DNA of 64,000 nt from Rhodobiaceae bacterium (GCA_020637895.1 JACKJP010000003.1:186001-250000); one strand, 5' to 3'; counted from the first letter of the stretch, positions 40,422 through 49,676 are shown. Numbers and translations: made by a program. The notes: generated by a model not told the origin, from the letters alone.

Positions 40422-41012
40422 TCAATGTTTCGGCATGCGGTGCCAGAGCGTTCGCCCAAGCCAAAAGGCAATGGCCACCGATACGGCGAGCATGATCGCC
40501 GTGCCGGCGATGTCAGCAATGGCCTGAGCACTCGCCGAAAAGAAATAGCCGAGCCCGCCATAGATCGTGACCCAGAAAATCTCTCCTGCGATCTCATAGG
40601 CAAGGAAGCGCGGCCAGGGATAGCCGCCGATGCCCGCGACGGCGTTGATCGCCGGACCTAGCGGGCTGACGAGCCAGCGGCTGAGAAAAATGCCGGTGCC
40701 GCCATGCTTTTCCTGGAAGTCGCGGGCGCGCGCCATGGCCGCGTCGCGTCTGGCGAGGAACCGCGCGACCGGCTTCACGCTGCCGGCGGTGCGGGCAAGG
40801 AAGTAGCCTGTATTGTCGCCCAGTACGGCGCCGGCGAGACCTGCGAGCCAGACGCCTCCGATCGACAGTTCTCCGGTTGCCGCGTAGGTACCCGCCGCCA
40901 TGAAGACCAGCGAAGCCGGCAACGGGACCGCAAGGCATGACAGGAATGACACGATGAAGACGACCTGCAGGCCATAGGCCAGGACCAGTGCGTCAACGCT
41001 ATCGGGTGTCAT
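40422..41012 (-). CDS. DedA / VTT-domain membrane protein
   Basis: The protein is 196 aa. It has the DedA features FLSCLAVPLPASLVFMAAGT, GAVLGDNTGYFLAR, RWLVSPLGPAINAVAGIGG and multiple hydrophobic segments. DedA proteins influence membrane lipid recycling (undecaprenyl phosphate or phospholipid flipping) and proton-motive force. It overlaps the upstream small membrane protein gene by four bases (ATGA). Confidence 0.85.
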   Translation of the reverse strand: MTPDSVDALVLAYGLQVVFIVSFLSCLAVPLPASLVFMAAGTYAATGELSIGGVWLAGLAGAVLGDNTGYFLARTAGSVKPVARFLARRDAAMARARDFQEKHGGTGIFLSRWLVSPLGPAINAVAGIGGYPWPRFLAYEIAGEIFWVTIYGGLGYFFSASAQAIADIAGTAIMLAVSVAIAFWLGRTLWHRMPKH

Positions 41013-41359
41013 GAGCGCTTCTGCCCGTCCGCCTTGAGGCGGGCAAGGGCGGCATTCACGCGGGCCAGAAGTTCGTCCGCCGATATGCCTTCAGCGGCAG
41101 CAATCTCGGCGATCGTACGGCGGTCGCGCGTTTCGCCGGCAAGTCCGGCAGCTTCCCTCAGATCCTGAACGGGCACGTTGTGCGAGCGGGCGATGTAGCC
41201 GAGCGGCATGTCCGGCTGCGGCGGCAGGTTGGCATGCGCGGTCCAGTACACGACCGAAAAGACGAGGCGCATTGCCAGAAGAAGGCCTGCGAGACTGGCC
41301 AGCACGAAACCGACTGTGAGCAGCGGGTGTTTGCGAAAGAGTGCGATGAAGCGCTTCAT
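41009..41359 (-). CDS. small single-pass membrane protein, unknown function
   Basis: The protein is 116 aa, with one transmembrane helix (LLTVGFVLASLAGLLLAMRL). A C-terminal cytoplasmic or periplasmic helical region (GYIARSHNVPVQDLREAAGL...IAAAEGISADELLARV) resembles small helix-turn-helix or LysM-like repeats. It is translationally coupled to the DedA gene, so the two probably work together. Confidence 0.65.
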   Translation of the reverse strand: MKRFIALFRKHPLLTVGFVLASLAGLLLAMRLVFSVVYWTAHANLPPQPDMPLGYIARSHNVPVQDLREAAGLAGETRDRRTIAEIAAAEGISADELLARVNAALARLKADGQKRS

Positions 41360-41397
41360 GGCGAAAGCCTAACGCGCTTCGCAACGCCGGCAAACGA

Positions 41398-41422
41398 AAA
41401 GACCGGCCCGAGGGCCGGTCTT
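41398..41422 (-). terminator. icd terminator
   Basis: GACCGGCC-CTCG-GGCCGGTC read on the minus strand is followed by TTTTCGTTT, 30 bases after the icd stop. Confidence 0.88.
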
Positions 41423-41451
41423 GAGCGTTCCGAATGGTGTCAGGCCTGCGT

Positions 41452-42663
41452 TCAGGCCATTGCCTTCTGAAGATTGGCGTCGATCTTGTCGAGGAAGCCT
41501 TCGGTGGTCATCCACTTCTGGTCCGGTCCGACTAGCAGGGCAAGATCCTTGGTCATGAAACCGGATTCGACCGTGTCGATGCAGACCTTTTCGAGCTTTG
41601 CCGCGAAGTCGGCAAGCGCCTTGTTGTCGTCCAGCTTGGCGCGGTGGGCGAGGCCACGGGTCCAGGCGAAGATCGAGGCGATCGGGTTGGTCGATGTTGC
41701 TTCGCCCTTCTGGTGCTGGCGATAGTGGCGCGTCACCGTGCCGTGGGCGGCTTCCGCCTCGACGGTCTTGCCGTCCGGCGTCATCAGCACCGACGTCATC
41801 AGGCCGAGCGAGCCGAAGCCCTGCGCGACAGTGTCGGACTGAACGTCGCCATCATAGTTCTTGCAGGCCCAGACATATCCGCCAGACCACTTCAGCGCGG
41901 CCGCGACCATATCGTCGATCAGGCGGTGCTCGTAAGTGATCTTGGCAGCCTCAAAGTCCTTCTTGAATTCGCTGTCGTAGACTTCCTGGAAAATGTCCTT
42001 GAAGCGGCCGTCATAGGCCTTGAGGATGGTGTTCTTGGTCGACAGGTAGCAAGGAACCTTGCGGTGCAGCGCGTAGTTCATCGACGCGCGGGCAAAATCG
42101 CGGATCGAATCGTCGAGATTGTACATCGCCATGGCCACGCCGGAGCCGGGCGCATCGAACACCTCGTGCTCGATGGTCTGGCCGTCATCGCCAACGAACT
42201 TGATGGTCAGCTTGCCCTTGCCGGGAAACTTGAAATCCGTTGCGCGGTACTGGTCTCCGAAGGCGTGGCGGCCGACGATGATCGGCTGCGTCCAGCCGGG
42301 CACGAGCCGGGGTACGTTCTTCATGATGATCGGTTCGCGGAAGATGACGCCGCCTAGGATATTGCGGATCGTGCCGTTGGGCGACTTCCACATCTTCTTG
42401 AGGCCGAATTCCTCGACGCGGGCTTCGTCCGGCGTGATCGTGGCGCATTTGACGCCGACGCCGTACTGCTTGATGGCGTTCGCCGCGTCGATAGTGATCT
42501 GGTCATCCGTCTCGTCGCGCTTTTCCATGCCGAGGTCGTAATACTTCAGATCGATGTCGAGATAGGGATGGATCAGCTTGTCCTTGATAAGCTGCCAGAT
42601 GATGCGGGTCATCTCATCGCCGTCGAGCTCGACGACCGGGTTTGCGACCTTGATTTTCGACAT
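41452..42663 (-). CDS. icd: isocitrate dehydrogenase (NADP+)
   Basis: The protein is 403 aa of the eukaryote-like homodimeric type found in many alphaproteobacteria: VVELDGDEMTRIIWQLIKDK at the N-terminus, the substrate loop SPNGTIRNILGG, and the C-terminal SIFAWTRGLAHRAKLD. It oxidises isocitrate to 2-oxoglutarate in the TCA cycle. It is a single gene with its own terminator, divergent from trmJ. The 206-base gap 42664-42869 holds only the two promoters. Confidence 0.97.
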   Translation of the reverse strand: MSKIKVANPVVELDGDEMTRIIWQLIKDKLIHPYLDIDLKYYDLGMEKRDETDDQITIDAANAIKQYGVGVKCATITPDEARVEEFGLKKMWKSPNGTIRNILGGVIFREPIIMKNVPRLVPGWTQPIIVGRHAFGDQYRATDFKFPGKGKLTIKFVGDDGQTIEHEVFDAPGSGVAMAMYNLDDSIRDFARASMNYALHRKVPCYLSTKNTILKAYDGRFKDIFQEVYDSEFKKDFEAAKITYEHRLIDDMVAAALKWSGGYVWACKNYDGDVQSDTVAQGFGSLGLMTSVLMTPDGKTVEAEAAHGTVTRHYRQHQKGEATSTNPIASIFAWTRGLAHRAKLDDNKALADFAAKLEKVCIDTVESGFMTKDLALLVGPDQKWMTTEGFLDKIDANLQKAMA

Positions 42664-42869
42664 GGAAAGCCTCGCTGGATGGCGGCCTTTGCGGCCCGAA
42701 GGAAATTCGTTGAAAGGAGCGCGGTTTCTATAGCAGAGGCCTTGCGTCCTGCAAAGTTATGCGGATGGCGGATATCGACCTTGCAGGGCCGGGCCGGTGA
42801 CGGTTCCGTTCTGCAGCGAATTGTGCCACTGAGAGCGCCGCGAACAATCGGTAAAGCGACTCCACGATC

Positions 42870-43655
42870 ATGGCGGGTACGGACAGACAACGGGAAAGAC
42901 GTGGCGGTGGGCCGGCGGTCATTCTCGTGCGCCCGCAGCTGGGCGAAAATATCGGCGCGGCCGCGCGTGCGATGGCGAATTTCGGGCTCGACGAGCTGCG
43001 CATCGTGGCACCGCGAGACGGCTGGCCGAATCCGTTCGCAGTGCGGGCCGCTTCCGGCGCCAATTGGGTGATCGAGAACGCCAGGATCTATGAGACGACC
43101 GAGGCGGCGATTGAAGATCTCACCTACACGCTCGCGACGACCGCGCGGCCGCGCGGCATGACAAAGCATGTTCTGGGCCCGCAGGCGGCATGCGAGGCCC
43201 TGCATTCCAGAATCGGATCGGGCGCGCCCGCCGGTTTGCTTTTCGGCGCGGAACGCACGGGCCTGGACAATGACGATGTCGCGCTTGCCGATGCGATCGT
43301 GACGTTTCCCGTCAATCCGGCCTTCGCCTCGCTGAATCTGGGGCAGGCGGTATTGCTGCTCGCCTACGAATATTCGCGCCATTCCGACCCTGAAGCTGGC
43401 GCACAGCGCGATCTGGTGATGGGCGGCGCGGAACCTGCGACGCGTTCGGAGCTTTTGGGATTCTTCGAGCATCTCGAGACTGAACTCGACCGGGGCGGTT
43501 TTCTGAAGCCCGAGGACAAGAAGCCATCCATGATCCGCAATCTGCGCAACATATTCCATCGCACCGAATTGACGGCGCAGGATGTGCGCACGTTGCGCGG
43601 GGTGATCGTCGCGCTCACGGGGCGTCGCTTCCGCCGCGACGACGAGCCAGCATGA
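42870..43655 (+). CDS. trmJ: tRNA/rRNA methyltransferase, TrmJ-type SPOUT family
   Basis: The protein is 261 aa. SPOUT motifs are ILVRPQLGENIGAAARAMAN near the start, GLLFGAERTGLDNDDV and PVNPAFASLNLGQAV (the trefoil knot). The C-terminal helical extension SELLGFFEHLETELD supports the TrmJ group, which 2'-O-methylates position 32 of tRNAs. It overlaps murI by four bases. Confidence 0.88.
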   Translation: MAGTDRQRERRGGGPAVILVRPQLGENIGAAARAMANFGLDELRIVAPRDGWPNPFAVRAASGANWVIENARIYETTEAAIEDLTYTLATTARPRGMTKHVLGPQAACEALHSRIGSGAPAGLLFGAERTGLDNDDVALADAIVTFPVNPAFASLNLGQAVLLLAYEYSRHSDPEAGAQRDLVMGGAEPATRSELLGFFEHLETELDRGGFLKPEDKKPSMIRNLRNIFHRTELTAQDVRTLRGVIVALTGRRFRRDDEPA

Positions 43656-44446
43656 AGCCGGTGCTGGTTTTCGACTCCGGCATTGGCGGCCTGACGGTCC
43701 TGCGCGAATTCCGCGTGCTCGCCCCCGAACGACAGATCATCTATGTCGCGGACGATGCCGCATTTCCCTTCGGCGCCTGGGAAGAGGGCAAGCTTTCCGC
43801 ACATTTGCTGGCGCTTTTTGAAGAACTGATTCAACGTTTCCAGCCGGAAATCTCCGTCATTGCCTGCAATACCGCATCGACACTTGCAATCGCGGCGCTG
43901 CGGCAGGCGATGCCGGGCGAGACATTTGTCGGGACCGTGCCTGCGATCAAGCCGGCGGCGGAGCGTACGCGGTCCGGTCTGGTCTCGGTGCTGGCGACGC
44001 CCGGGACGGTGAAGCGGCAGTATACGCGCGACCTCATCCATCAGTGGGCGAGCCGCTGCCATGTCCGGCTGGTCGGCAGTGTCCGACTTGCCGAACTTGC
44101 TGAGATCTACATGCGCGAAGGCTATGTCGATGAAAACGCGGTGCGTGACGAGATTGCGCCCTGTTTTGTCGAGGCCGACGGCGCGCGCACCGATATCGTG
44201 GTGCTGGCCTGTACGCACTATCCGTTTCTGGTCAACAGGATGCGGAAAATGGCGCCATGGCCGGTCGACTGGCTCGACCCGGCCGAAGCGATAGCCCGTC
44301 GGGCGGTCTCGCTTCTGACCGCGCCAGAAGGCGAGCGCGTATCCGGCACCGATCTTGCCGTTTTCACCTCTGGACGGCGCGATGCGGCGGCGGCGCGGCT
44401 GATGGCGGGCTTTGGCCTGACGCTGGAAGGGGAGCGCGCGCGTTGA
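43652..44446 (+). CDS. murI: glutamate racemase
   Basis: The protein is 264 aa. Catalytic residues are visible: FDSGIGG (Asp8), ACNTAST (Cys72) and ACTHYPF (Cys187). It makes D-glutamate for peptidoglycan. It is translationally coupled to trmJ (ATGA). Confidence 0.95.
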   Translation: MKPVLVFDSGIGGLTVLREFRVLAPERQIIYVADDAAFPFGAWEEGKLSAHLLALFEELIQRFQPEISVIACNTASTLAIAALRQAMPGETFVGTVPAIKPAAERTRSGLVSVLATPGTVKRQYTRDLIHQWASRCHVRLVGSVRLAELAEIYMREGYVDENAVRDEIAPCFVEADGARTDIVVLACTHYPFLVNRMRKMAPWPVDWLDPAEAIARRAVSLLTAPEGERVSGTDLAVFTSGRRDAAAARLMAGFGLTLEGERAR

Positions 44447-44522
44447 CACCGGTTCGCATCGTATCCTATGCCGAACATCACATATGTGTCGTCACTGGCG
44501 GGATGTGCGCCTGGGGGGATCA

Positions 44523-45266
44523 ATGACGCGCAACCCGATCAGGGATGGAATACGGAGCCTCAGGCTTGCCCGCTACCTCTCCCGCCATGGCGGGCGCTTC
44601 GATTTTCACGGCATTCCCGTAACGATCCCCCGGCAGGTCAACTTCGCGATGAAGAAGCAGGTGATGAACGGCACCTACGAGGAGCCTGAAAGGCAGCTGG
44701 TGGAGCGCCACCTCAATCCGAACCTGCCGGTCATCGAACTCGGTGGCTCGCTCGGCATTCTCAGCGCCTATGTAAACCGTATGCTCGCTCCGGGCGTTCC
44801 GTACACCATCGTTGAAGGAAACGGCGCGCTCATAGAGACCTGCCGTGAAAATGCCGCATCGACAAGGCCGGATGGTCCGCTATCGGTTATCCACGCAGCG
44901 TGTGCCTATGGTGGGGATACGGTCACGTTCACGCAATCGCAGAACACTCTTGGAAACAGGGTCGACACGCAGGCGAAAGCCGGGGAAAGGCTGATCCGCG
45001 TTCCGGCGCGAACGCTTTCCTCGCTTGCCGGCGAACAGACCAAAGGCGGCTACACGCTCATCATGGATATCGAGGGTGGGGAACTGGACGTGATGGAGAA
45101 AGACGGGGGCGCGTTTGCCCAATGCCGGCTTGCGATCATCGAAATCCATCCCGGCGCCTTCGGCGAGCGCGGTAGCAGCGAAGACGCTTTCCTGGGCCTT
45201 GCGGCGAACGCCGGACTGAGGCCGGTGGAGCGTATCGGCGCATCGATCGCATTTGCGCGGAGTTGA
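44523..45266 (+). CDS. FkbM-family methyltransferase
   Basis: The protein is 247 aa. The SAM-binding motif VIELGGSLGILSAYVNRML is near residue 75, and the FkbM core LIMDIEGGELDVME with LAIIEIHPG lies further on. Such enzymes O-methylate sugars or natural products. The start at 44523 follows GGGGGG. It overlaps the glycosyltransferase gene by four bases, so a joint role in modifying a surface glycan is likely. Confidence 0.82.
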   Translation: MTRNPIRDGIRSLRLARYLSRHGGRFDFHGIPVTIPRQVNFAMKKQVMNGTYEEPERQLVERHLNPNLPVIELGGSLGILSAYVNRMLAPGVPYTIVEGNGALIETCRENAASTRPDGPLSVIHAACAYGGDTVTFTQSQNTLGNRVDTQAKAGERLIRVPARTLSSLAGEQTKGGYTLIMDIEGGELDVMEKDGGAFAQCRLAIIEIHPGAFGERGSSEDAFLGLAANAGLRPVERIGASIAFARS

Positions 45267-46102
45267 TTGTTCCCTTGCGTCCGTTCTCCATCATCCTGGT
45301 CAGCTACAACAGCGCTGGTGTATTGCCGGAGGCGCTGGCATCCATTCCGGCGGGCAATGAAATTATCGTCGTCGACAATGCAAGCACCGACGATTCCGTC
45401 CAGATCGCCGAAGCGGCGAACGCCCGGATACTGCGTCTTGAACGGAATCTGGGTTTCGGAACGGCCTGCAACCGCGGTGCGGCGATCGCTTCCCATGATG
45501 CCATCCTGTTCCTCAATCCCGACGCGCGGCTAGAACCGGGCGCGCTTGAGGCGCTCTCGCGGGCCATGGACGCCTATCCGCACGCGGACGCCTTCAACCC
45601 TTTCATCGTCGATGCCGCCGGCCAGCAATATTTCCGTGACCGCAATCGCCTGATCGACAACCGGCGCTGGTTCCGCGGTGCACCCGACGCCGATCGCAAG
45701 ATCCCGATGGCGGTGGGCGCGGCCGCGCTGTTCCGCAAACCGGCCTTCGACGCGCTGGGCGGTTTCGATGAGGACATCTTTCTCTATTTCGAGGATGTCG
45801 ATCTCAGCGCACGGCTGATCGCCACGGGTCACGACATCATGCATGTCCACGATGCCCGCGTCGTTCATCTGATTGCCCAGTCGACACCGCGTTCGGATGC
45901 CGTCGCGGCGTTCAAGAACTACCATTTCGCCAAGGCGAAGCTGCACGTCATGCGCAAGCATGGAAAACCCGTGTTCCGGCGGCTGCAGGCGATCAGCCAG
46001 GGCGCCAAGTGGCTGTGGGCGAAGGCGACCGGGCGCAGGGGAGCGGCAATCTCCGCCAAGAACCGCATGAAGGCCATGATGGACGGCCGGGCGGTTGATT
46101 GA
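45263..46102 (+). CDS. family 2 glycosyltransferase
   Basis: The protein is 279 aa. It has the GT2 features SIILVSYNSAGVLPEAL, VVDNASTDDS, ERNLGFGTACNRG, LFLNPDARL (the DxD-like position) and FDEDIFLYFEDVDLSARL. It resembles rhamnosyltransferase-type GT2 enzymes. The start is TTG at 45263, overlapping the stop of the FkbM gene; the protein begins MIVPLRPFS. The acceptor is unknown. Confidence 0.85.
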   Translation: MIVPLRPFSIILVSYNSAGVLPEALASIPAGNEIIVVDNASTDDSVQIAEAANARILRLERNLGFGTACNRGAAIASHDAILFLNPDARLEPGALEALSRAMDAYPHADAFNPFIVDAAGQQYFRDRNRLIDNRRWFRGAPDADRKIPMAVGAAALFRKPAFDALGGFDEDIFLYFEDVDLSARLIATGHDIMHVHDARVVHLIAQSTPRSDAVAAFKNYHFAKAKLHVMRKHGKPVFRRLQAISQGAKWLWAKATGRRGAAISAKNRMKAMMDGRAVD

Positions 46103-46127
46103 CATCAGCGGCCAAAAGGCCTAATCA
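46099..46127 (+). promoter_or_regulatory. candidate sigma-70 promoter of rpsD
   Basis: TTGACA, 17 bases, TAATCA. The -35 box is perfect and the -10 is weak. The leader to rpsD would be about 165 bases, long enough for S4 autoregulation, but I see no clear pseudoknot. Confidence 0.4.
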
Positions 46128-46298
46128 CCCGCGGTCCGATGCCGGCCCCGCCGCATGGGACATCAATCGACGTGACCCGTGGATGAAACCGGCGCCTTGT
46201 CCGGTTTGTCCTGTCAGCCGGGGAGACCTGGCAGAGGAGGGCGCGTTTTCCGCTAACGTCCGGGTTCAGCGCCCGGCGCAACGCAAAAGGGAAATGCG

Positions 46299-46916
46299 AT
46301 GAGCAAGCGCATTCAGGCGAAGTACAAAATCGATCGCCGCATGGGCGAAAATATCTGGGGCCGCCCGAAAAGCCCCGTCAACCGCCGCGAATACGGCCCC
46401 GGCCAGCACGGCCAGCGCCGCAAGGGCAAGCTTTCCGATTTCGGTATCCAGCTGCGCGCCAAGCAGAAGCTGAAGGGCTATTACGGCTCGATCACCGAAA
46501 AGCAGTTCCGTCGCGTTTACGACGAAGCGTCGCGCATGCGCGGCGATACGTCGGAGAACATCATCGGCCTGCTGGAGCGTCGCCTCGACGCGGTTGTTTA
46601 CCGGGCCAAGTTCGTGCCGACCGTCTATGCGGCGCGCCAGTTCGTCAGCCACGGCCATGTGAAGGTCAACGGCCAGCGCGTTACCGTGCCGTCCTACCGC
46701 GTCAAGGTCGGTGACGTCATCGAGATCAAGGAAGCCTCCAGGCAGCTCGCGATCGTTCTGGAAGCCAGCCAGAGCGCCGAGCGCGAAGTGCCCGATTACG
46801 TCGATGTCGATCACAACAAGATGGTCGCCAAGTATATGCGCGTACCGCAGCTGGGCGATGTGCCCTACGCGGTCATGATGGAACCGAACCTCGTGGTCGA
46901 GTTCTACTCGCGCTGA
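46299..46916 (+). CDS. rpsD: 30S ribosomal protein S4
   Basis: The protein is 205 aa. Hallmarks are KYKIDRRMGENIWGRPKSPV, YGPGQHGQRRKGKLSDFG and the S4 RNA-binding domain RLDAVVYRAKFVPTVYAARQ. It is an isolated rpsD, as usual in alphaproteobacteria, with AAAAGGGAA before the start and a terminator after it. Confidence 0.98.
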   Translation: MSKRIQAKYKIDRRMGENIWGRPKSPVNRREYGPGQHGQRRKGKLSDFGIQLRAKQKLKGYYGSITEKQFRRVYDEASRMRGDTSENIIGLLERRLDAVVYRAKFVPTVYAARQFVSHGHVKVNGQRVTVPSYRVKVGDVIEIKEASRQLAIVLEASQSAEREVPDYVDVDHNKMVAKYMRVPQLGDVPYAVMMEPNLVVEFYSR

Positions 46917-46942
46917 TTGCAGGCGTTTCAGGAATTCACGAC

Positions 46943-46967
46943 AAAGGCCGCCTTCGGGCGGCCTTTT
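46943..46967 (+). terminator. rpsD terminator
   Basis: AAAGGCCGCC-TTCG-GGCGGCCTTTT, with a stable TTCG loop and T-run, 27 bases after the stop. Confidence 0.92.
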
Positions 46968-46990
46968 CTATTTCCGGTCTTCCAGAGAAG

Positions 46991-47362
46991 CTAGCGCGCT
47001 TCCCACGGCTCGCAGGCGATCCCGTCGTCGTCCCGGTCGAGCCAGAACCAGTAGCCCGGCTTTGAACGCTCGGCAGGTGCCAGCCCGAAGAATGCCGCTG
47101 ACTGGCAGTTCGGCATCGAGGCCAGATGCTTCAGCAGTACCGGGATGGGCCACGGGCTGCCGATCAACGTCCCCGCCGGTATTGCGGCCAGCGCGACAAA
47201 CATGATCACCGCGAATGTCCAGTCGCGTCTCGGCTCGCTCATTGGGGCGTCGGCCGCAGCCGCGGCCGGCGATCCGCCACGGAACTGCTGCATCAGCTTT
47301 TCCTGCGCCGATGCTGTCTTGCGGCCAGCCTTTTCATTGGCGTCGCTCGAAGAGAGCTGCAT
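46991..47362 (-). CDS. Excalibur-domain membrane protein
   Basis: The protein is 123 aa: a polar N-terminus, one transmembrane helix (WTFAVIMFVALAAIPAGTLI), then a C-terminal excalibur-like calcium-binding motif (FWLDRDDDGIACEPWE, the DxDxDGxxCE pattern) with a partner Cys in MPNCQSAAFFGL. The domain is probably periplasmic. Its role is not known; the domain often accompanies nucleases and cell-wall proteins. Confidence 0.75.
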   Translation of the reverse strand: MQLSSSDANEKAGRKTASAQEKLMQQFRGGSPAAAAADAPMSEPRRDWTFAVIMFVALAAIPAGTLIGSPWPIPVLLKHLASMPNCQSAAFFGLAPAERSKPGYWFWLDRDDDGIACEPWEAR

Positions 47363-47466
47363 ATGTGTGGGTCCCCGTCCGTGAAGCGATGGAAACCTAG
47401 CGGCGGGGGATTAAATTCGCGTTTCCAATCAACGTTAAGATGTAACCGCAGCCGGCAACGGTGCGT

Positions 47467-47805
47467 TTACCCTCGACGCTTCGCGCGTCGCGGCCCGGGC
47501 AGCGCGTGGCGCCATGCCATCTGCAATGCGGCCTGGGCGACGTCGCTGTCGGCGGTCTCAAGATCCAGCGTCGTCCATCCCTGTTCGCCCCATTTGTTGG
47601 GTACGGGCGAAAAGACGCTGGGCGCGGCCTCGCAATGCACGGCCTGCTCGTCCGGTAAAAGCTTCAGATTGGCGGTGCGCCCGTCGGCGGCGAGGGTTGC
47701 AAAATTGCGCGCCACGCGGAAGGCGCGGCGGTCGAAATGCGGCCTCTCCTCGACGCCCTCCAGCGCCATGGCGAGGGTTGCGAATGCTTTCGGGGAGATG
47801 GGCAT
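47467..47805 (-). CDS. MmcQ/YjbR family protein
   Basis: The protein is 112 aa of the YjbR fold: FATLAMALEGVEERPHFDRR, FRVARNFATLAADG and NKWGEQGWTTLDL. The family has a CyaY-like fold and is often called DNA-binding, with little functional evidence. It is downstream of the PqiA-like gene on the same strand. Confidence 0.8.
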   Translation of the reverse strand: MPISPKAFATLAMALEGVEERPHFDRRAFRVARNFATLAADGRTANLKLLPDEQAVHCEAAPSVFSPVPNKWGEQGWTTLDLETADSDVAQAALQMAWRHALPGPRRAKRRG

Positions 47806-47821
47806 CGTTCCGTTCCGCCAG

Positions 47822-48286
47822 CTATTTTCTCGACAGCACCATCGCCGAGATGATCGTCAGAACGACCGCACCCGCAAAGTACCAGATTCCGGGCAGGCTG
47901 GCGGCGCGGGCAAGGCCGGTCTGCTTGACGTAGAAAATGACGAGCGCAAGCACCATCACATCGAGCATCGACCAGCGCCCAAGTGCAGCAGACATCGCAA
48001 GAAGCCGTCGCGGATGGCGCCCGCTAATCGTCATGGATGCGCCGGCGAAGGTGAGGGTGATGACCTTCAGCGTCGGAAAGGCGACCGAGAAAAGGCCCAG
48101 CACCACCGCCAGAAGGACTTCACCCCCGGTCCAGAGGCCGGCGATGACGGATAGAATGGAATGGCGGTCGGTGAGGATAAAGAAACGGGTGAATTCGACG
48201 CTCGGTGCGGTAAGGCCGGCGGCAAGCGCACAACCTGCCGTCACGGCCAGCGCCAGACCGATCAAAGCCCGGCGCCGCGAGCCCAT
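47822..48286 (-). CDS. PqiA-like (paraquat-inducible protein A) membrane protein
   Basis: The protein is 154 aa with four hydrophobic segments. The PqiA-type motif is RWSMLDVMVLALVIFYVK near residue 105, and the first half has LWTGGEVLLAVVLGLFSVAF. It is a single-domain version, about half of PqiA. PqiA/LetA proteins energise lipid transport by MCE proteins. No MCE gene is adjacent. Confidence 0.75.
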   Translation of the reverse strand: MGSRRRALIGLALAVTAGCALAAGLTAPSVEFTRFFILTDRHSILSVIAGLWTGGEVLLAVVLGLFSVAFPTLKVITLTFAGASMTISGRHPRRLLAMSAALGRWSMLDVMVLALVIFYVKQTGLARAASLPGIWYFAGAVVLTIISAMVLSRK

Positions 48287-48309
48287 TGAAGACGGTGCCT
48301 TGCGAAAGC

Positions 48310-48654
48310 TCAGGCCGTCGCGGTCTTGCGTTCGAATTCGATGCCGCGATCGGTCAGCAGGCCCTGCAATTCACCGGCCTGAAACATTTCGCGCACGATA
48401 TCGCAGCCGCCGACAAATTCGCCCTTCACGTAAAGCTGCGGGATTGTCGGCCAGTTCGAATAGGACTTGATGCCCTCGCGCAGCTCCATGCTCTCAAGCA
48501 CGTTGATGCCTTTGTAGGGTACGCCCAGATAATCGAGGATCTGAACCACCTGGCCCGAGAAACCGCATTGCGGAAAGGCCGGGGAGCCTTTCATGAACAG
48601 CACCACGTCGCTTCCCTTGACCTCGGAATCGATCATGTCATTGACGGGATTCAT
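48310..48654 (-). CDS. grxD: monothiol glutaredoxin, Grx4/GrxD type
   Basis: The protein is 114 aa. It has the CGFS active site at residues 30-33, WPTIPQLYVKGEFVGGCDI and a C-terminal helix. It carries and delivers [2Fe-2S] clusters, typically in complex with a BolA protein. The bolA gene lies directly upstream on the same strand, a common pairing. Confidence 0.95.
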   Translation of the reverse strand: MNPVNDMIDSEVKGSDVVLFMKGSPAFPQCGFSGQVVQILDYLGVPYKGINVLESMELREGIKSYSNWPTIPQLYVKGEFVGGCDIVREMFQAGELQGLLTDRGIEFERKTATA

Positions 48655-48756
48655 CGCTTTTCCTTTCTTGCCCGGAGTGAAGGTCCGGGAATACCAGTCT
48701 GAAACGGTAGATAATCGCAGCCGCGTCGCATGTCCATCCGACGGCGCGCGGAACCC

Positions 48757-48990
48757 TTATTCCGGCGCGCTCGTCTGCAGGGCGAGGGCATGCAGCTTGC
48801 CGCCCATATTGCCCTGCAACGCCTGATAGACCATCTGGTGCTGCTGAACGCGGTTCTTGCCGCGAAAACTCTCCGACACGACGACGGCGGCATAGTGATC
48901 GCCATCGCCGGCAAGATCGCGGATATCGACACTCGCATCCGGTAGCGCCTCCAGGATCAGTCTCTTGATCTCGCGCGCATCCATCGCCAT
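48757..48990 (-). CDS. BolA family protein
   Basis: The protein is 77 aa from the ATG at 48990; ATGs at 48999 and 48984 are alternatives. Motifs are IKRLILEALPDASVDIRDLA, DHYAAVVVSESFRGK and VQQHQMVYQALQGNMGGKLH (the BolA helix with the conserved His). It is probably the partner of the CGFS glutaredoxin in Fe-S cluster trafficking. Confidence 0.9.
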   Translation of the reverse strand: MAMDAREIKRLILEALPDASVDIRDLAGDGDHYAAVVVSESFRGKNRVQQHQMVYQALQGNMGGKLHALALQTSAPE

Positions 48991-49103
48991 TCGTGTCATG
49001 TCTCCCGATCACCGTCGGCAGCCCGTGGCCGACTGTAGTCTAATGTGGCCATGGTCGGGTGACAGGTCAATCGGGCAGCCCGTCCCCAGGCTGCAAAATG
49101 CGA

Positions 49104-49676
49104 TTATTTGCCCGATGCCTCCGGTTCGACGCAGCAGGTTCCATCCGAACGCGTCGAGAAATTGGCAAAGATCACCTCGACGGTCGGGCGCGCGTCCTCG
49201 GCAATCTGCTCGGCGGCCAGGCATTCGAGCGTATGGCGCTGCGTTCCCTTGACCGATTCGCCGTGAAAGAGATGAATCGGCAGGCCGTAGTCGCTCGCTT
49301 CACTGACCCCTTCATAATAAAGGGCCGGTCCGCTGGCGAACTTCGTAAGCCCCTTCTTGGTCAGCTTGAAGCCGGGGAAGGATTTGGACAGCTCGGTATT
49401 GACGATGTCGTCGTCGAGCGTGTCGAGAAGTTCCTGCGCGGAGTATTCGCGCGGCATGTCATCGATCAGGACTTCGCACTTGAATGGCAGGTCGGGGTGC
49501 GAAACCGAAGCGACCATGCGATTTGAGACCGGATTCGCGACCCAGTCCTGCGGATAGATGATCGTAAACGGCAGGTCCTCGACCGTGCTGCGGGAAACCT
49601 TCACCTTCATATCCGCGCTCGCCGCGGCGGAAAAGCCGACGAGAATGGCGAGGGCGAGAACTATCTTCCTGAACAT
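49104..49676 (-). CDS. secreted protein of unknown function
   Basis: The protein is 190 aa with a signal peptide (IVLALAILVGFSAAASA, cleavage near residue 21). The fold looks like the PsbP/DUF1795 type: FTIIYPQDWVANPVSNRMVA, then a beta-rich region. It ends with CCVEPEAS, giving a C-terminal Cys pair. It lies between bolA and purL on the minus strand, 94 bases from the purL stop. I do not recognise a specific function. Confidence 0.6.
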   Translation of the reverse strand: MFRKIVLALAILVGFSAAASADMKVKVSRSTVEDLPFTIIYPQDWVANPVSNRMVASVSHPDLPFKCEVLIDDMPREYSAQELLDTLDDDIVNTELSKSFPGFKLTKKGLTKFASGPALYYEGVSEASDYGLPIHLFHGESVKGTQRHTLECLAAEQIAEDARPTVEVIFANFSTRSDGTCCVEPEASGK

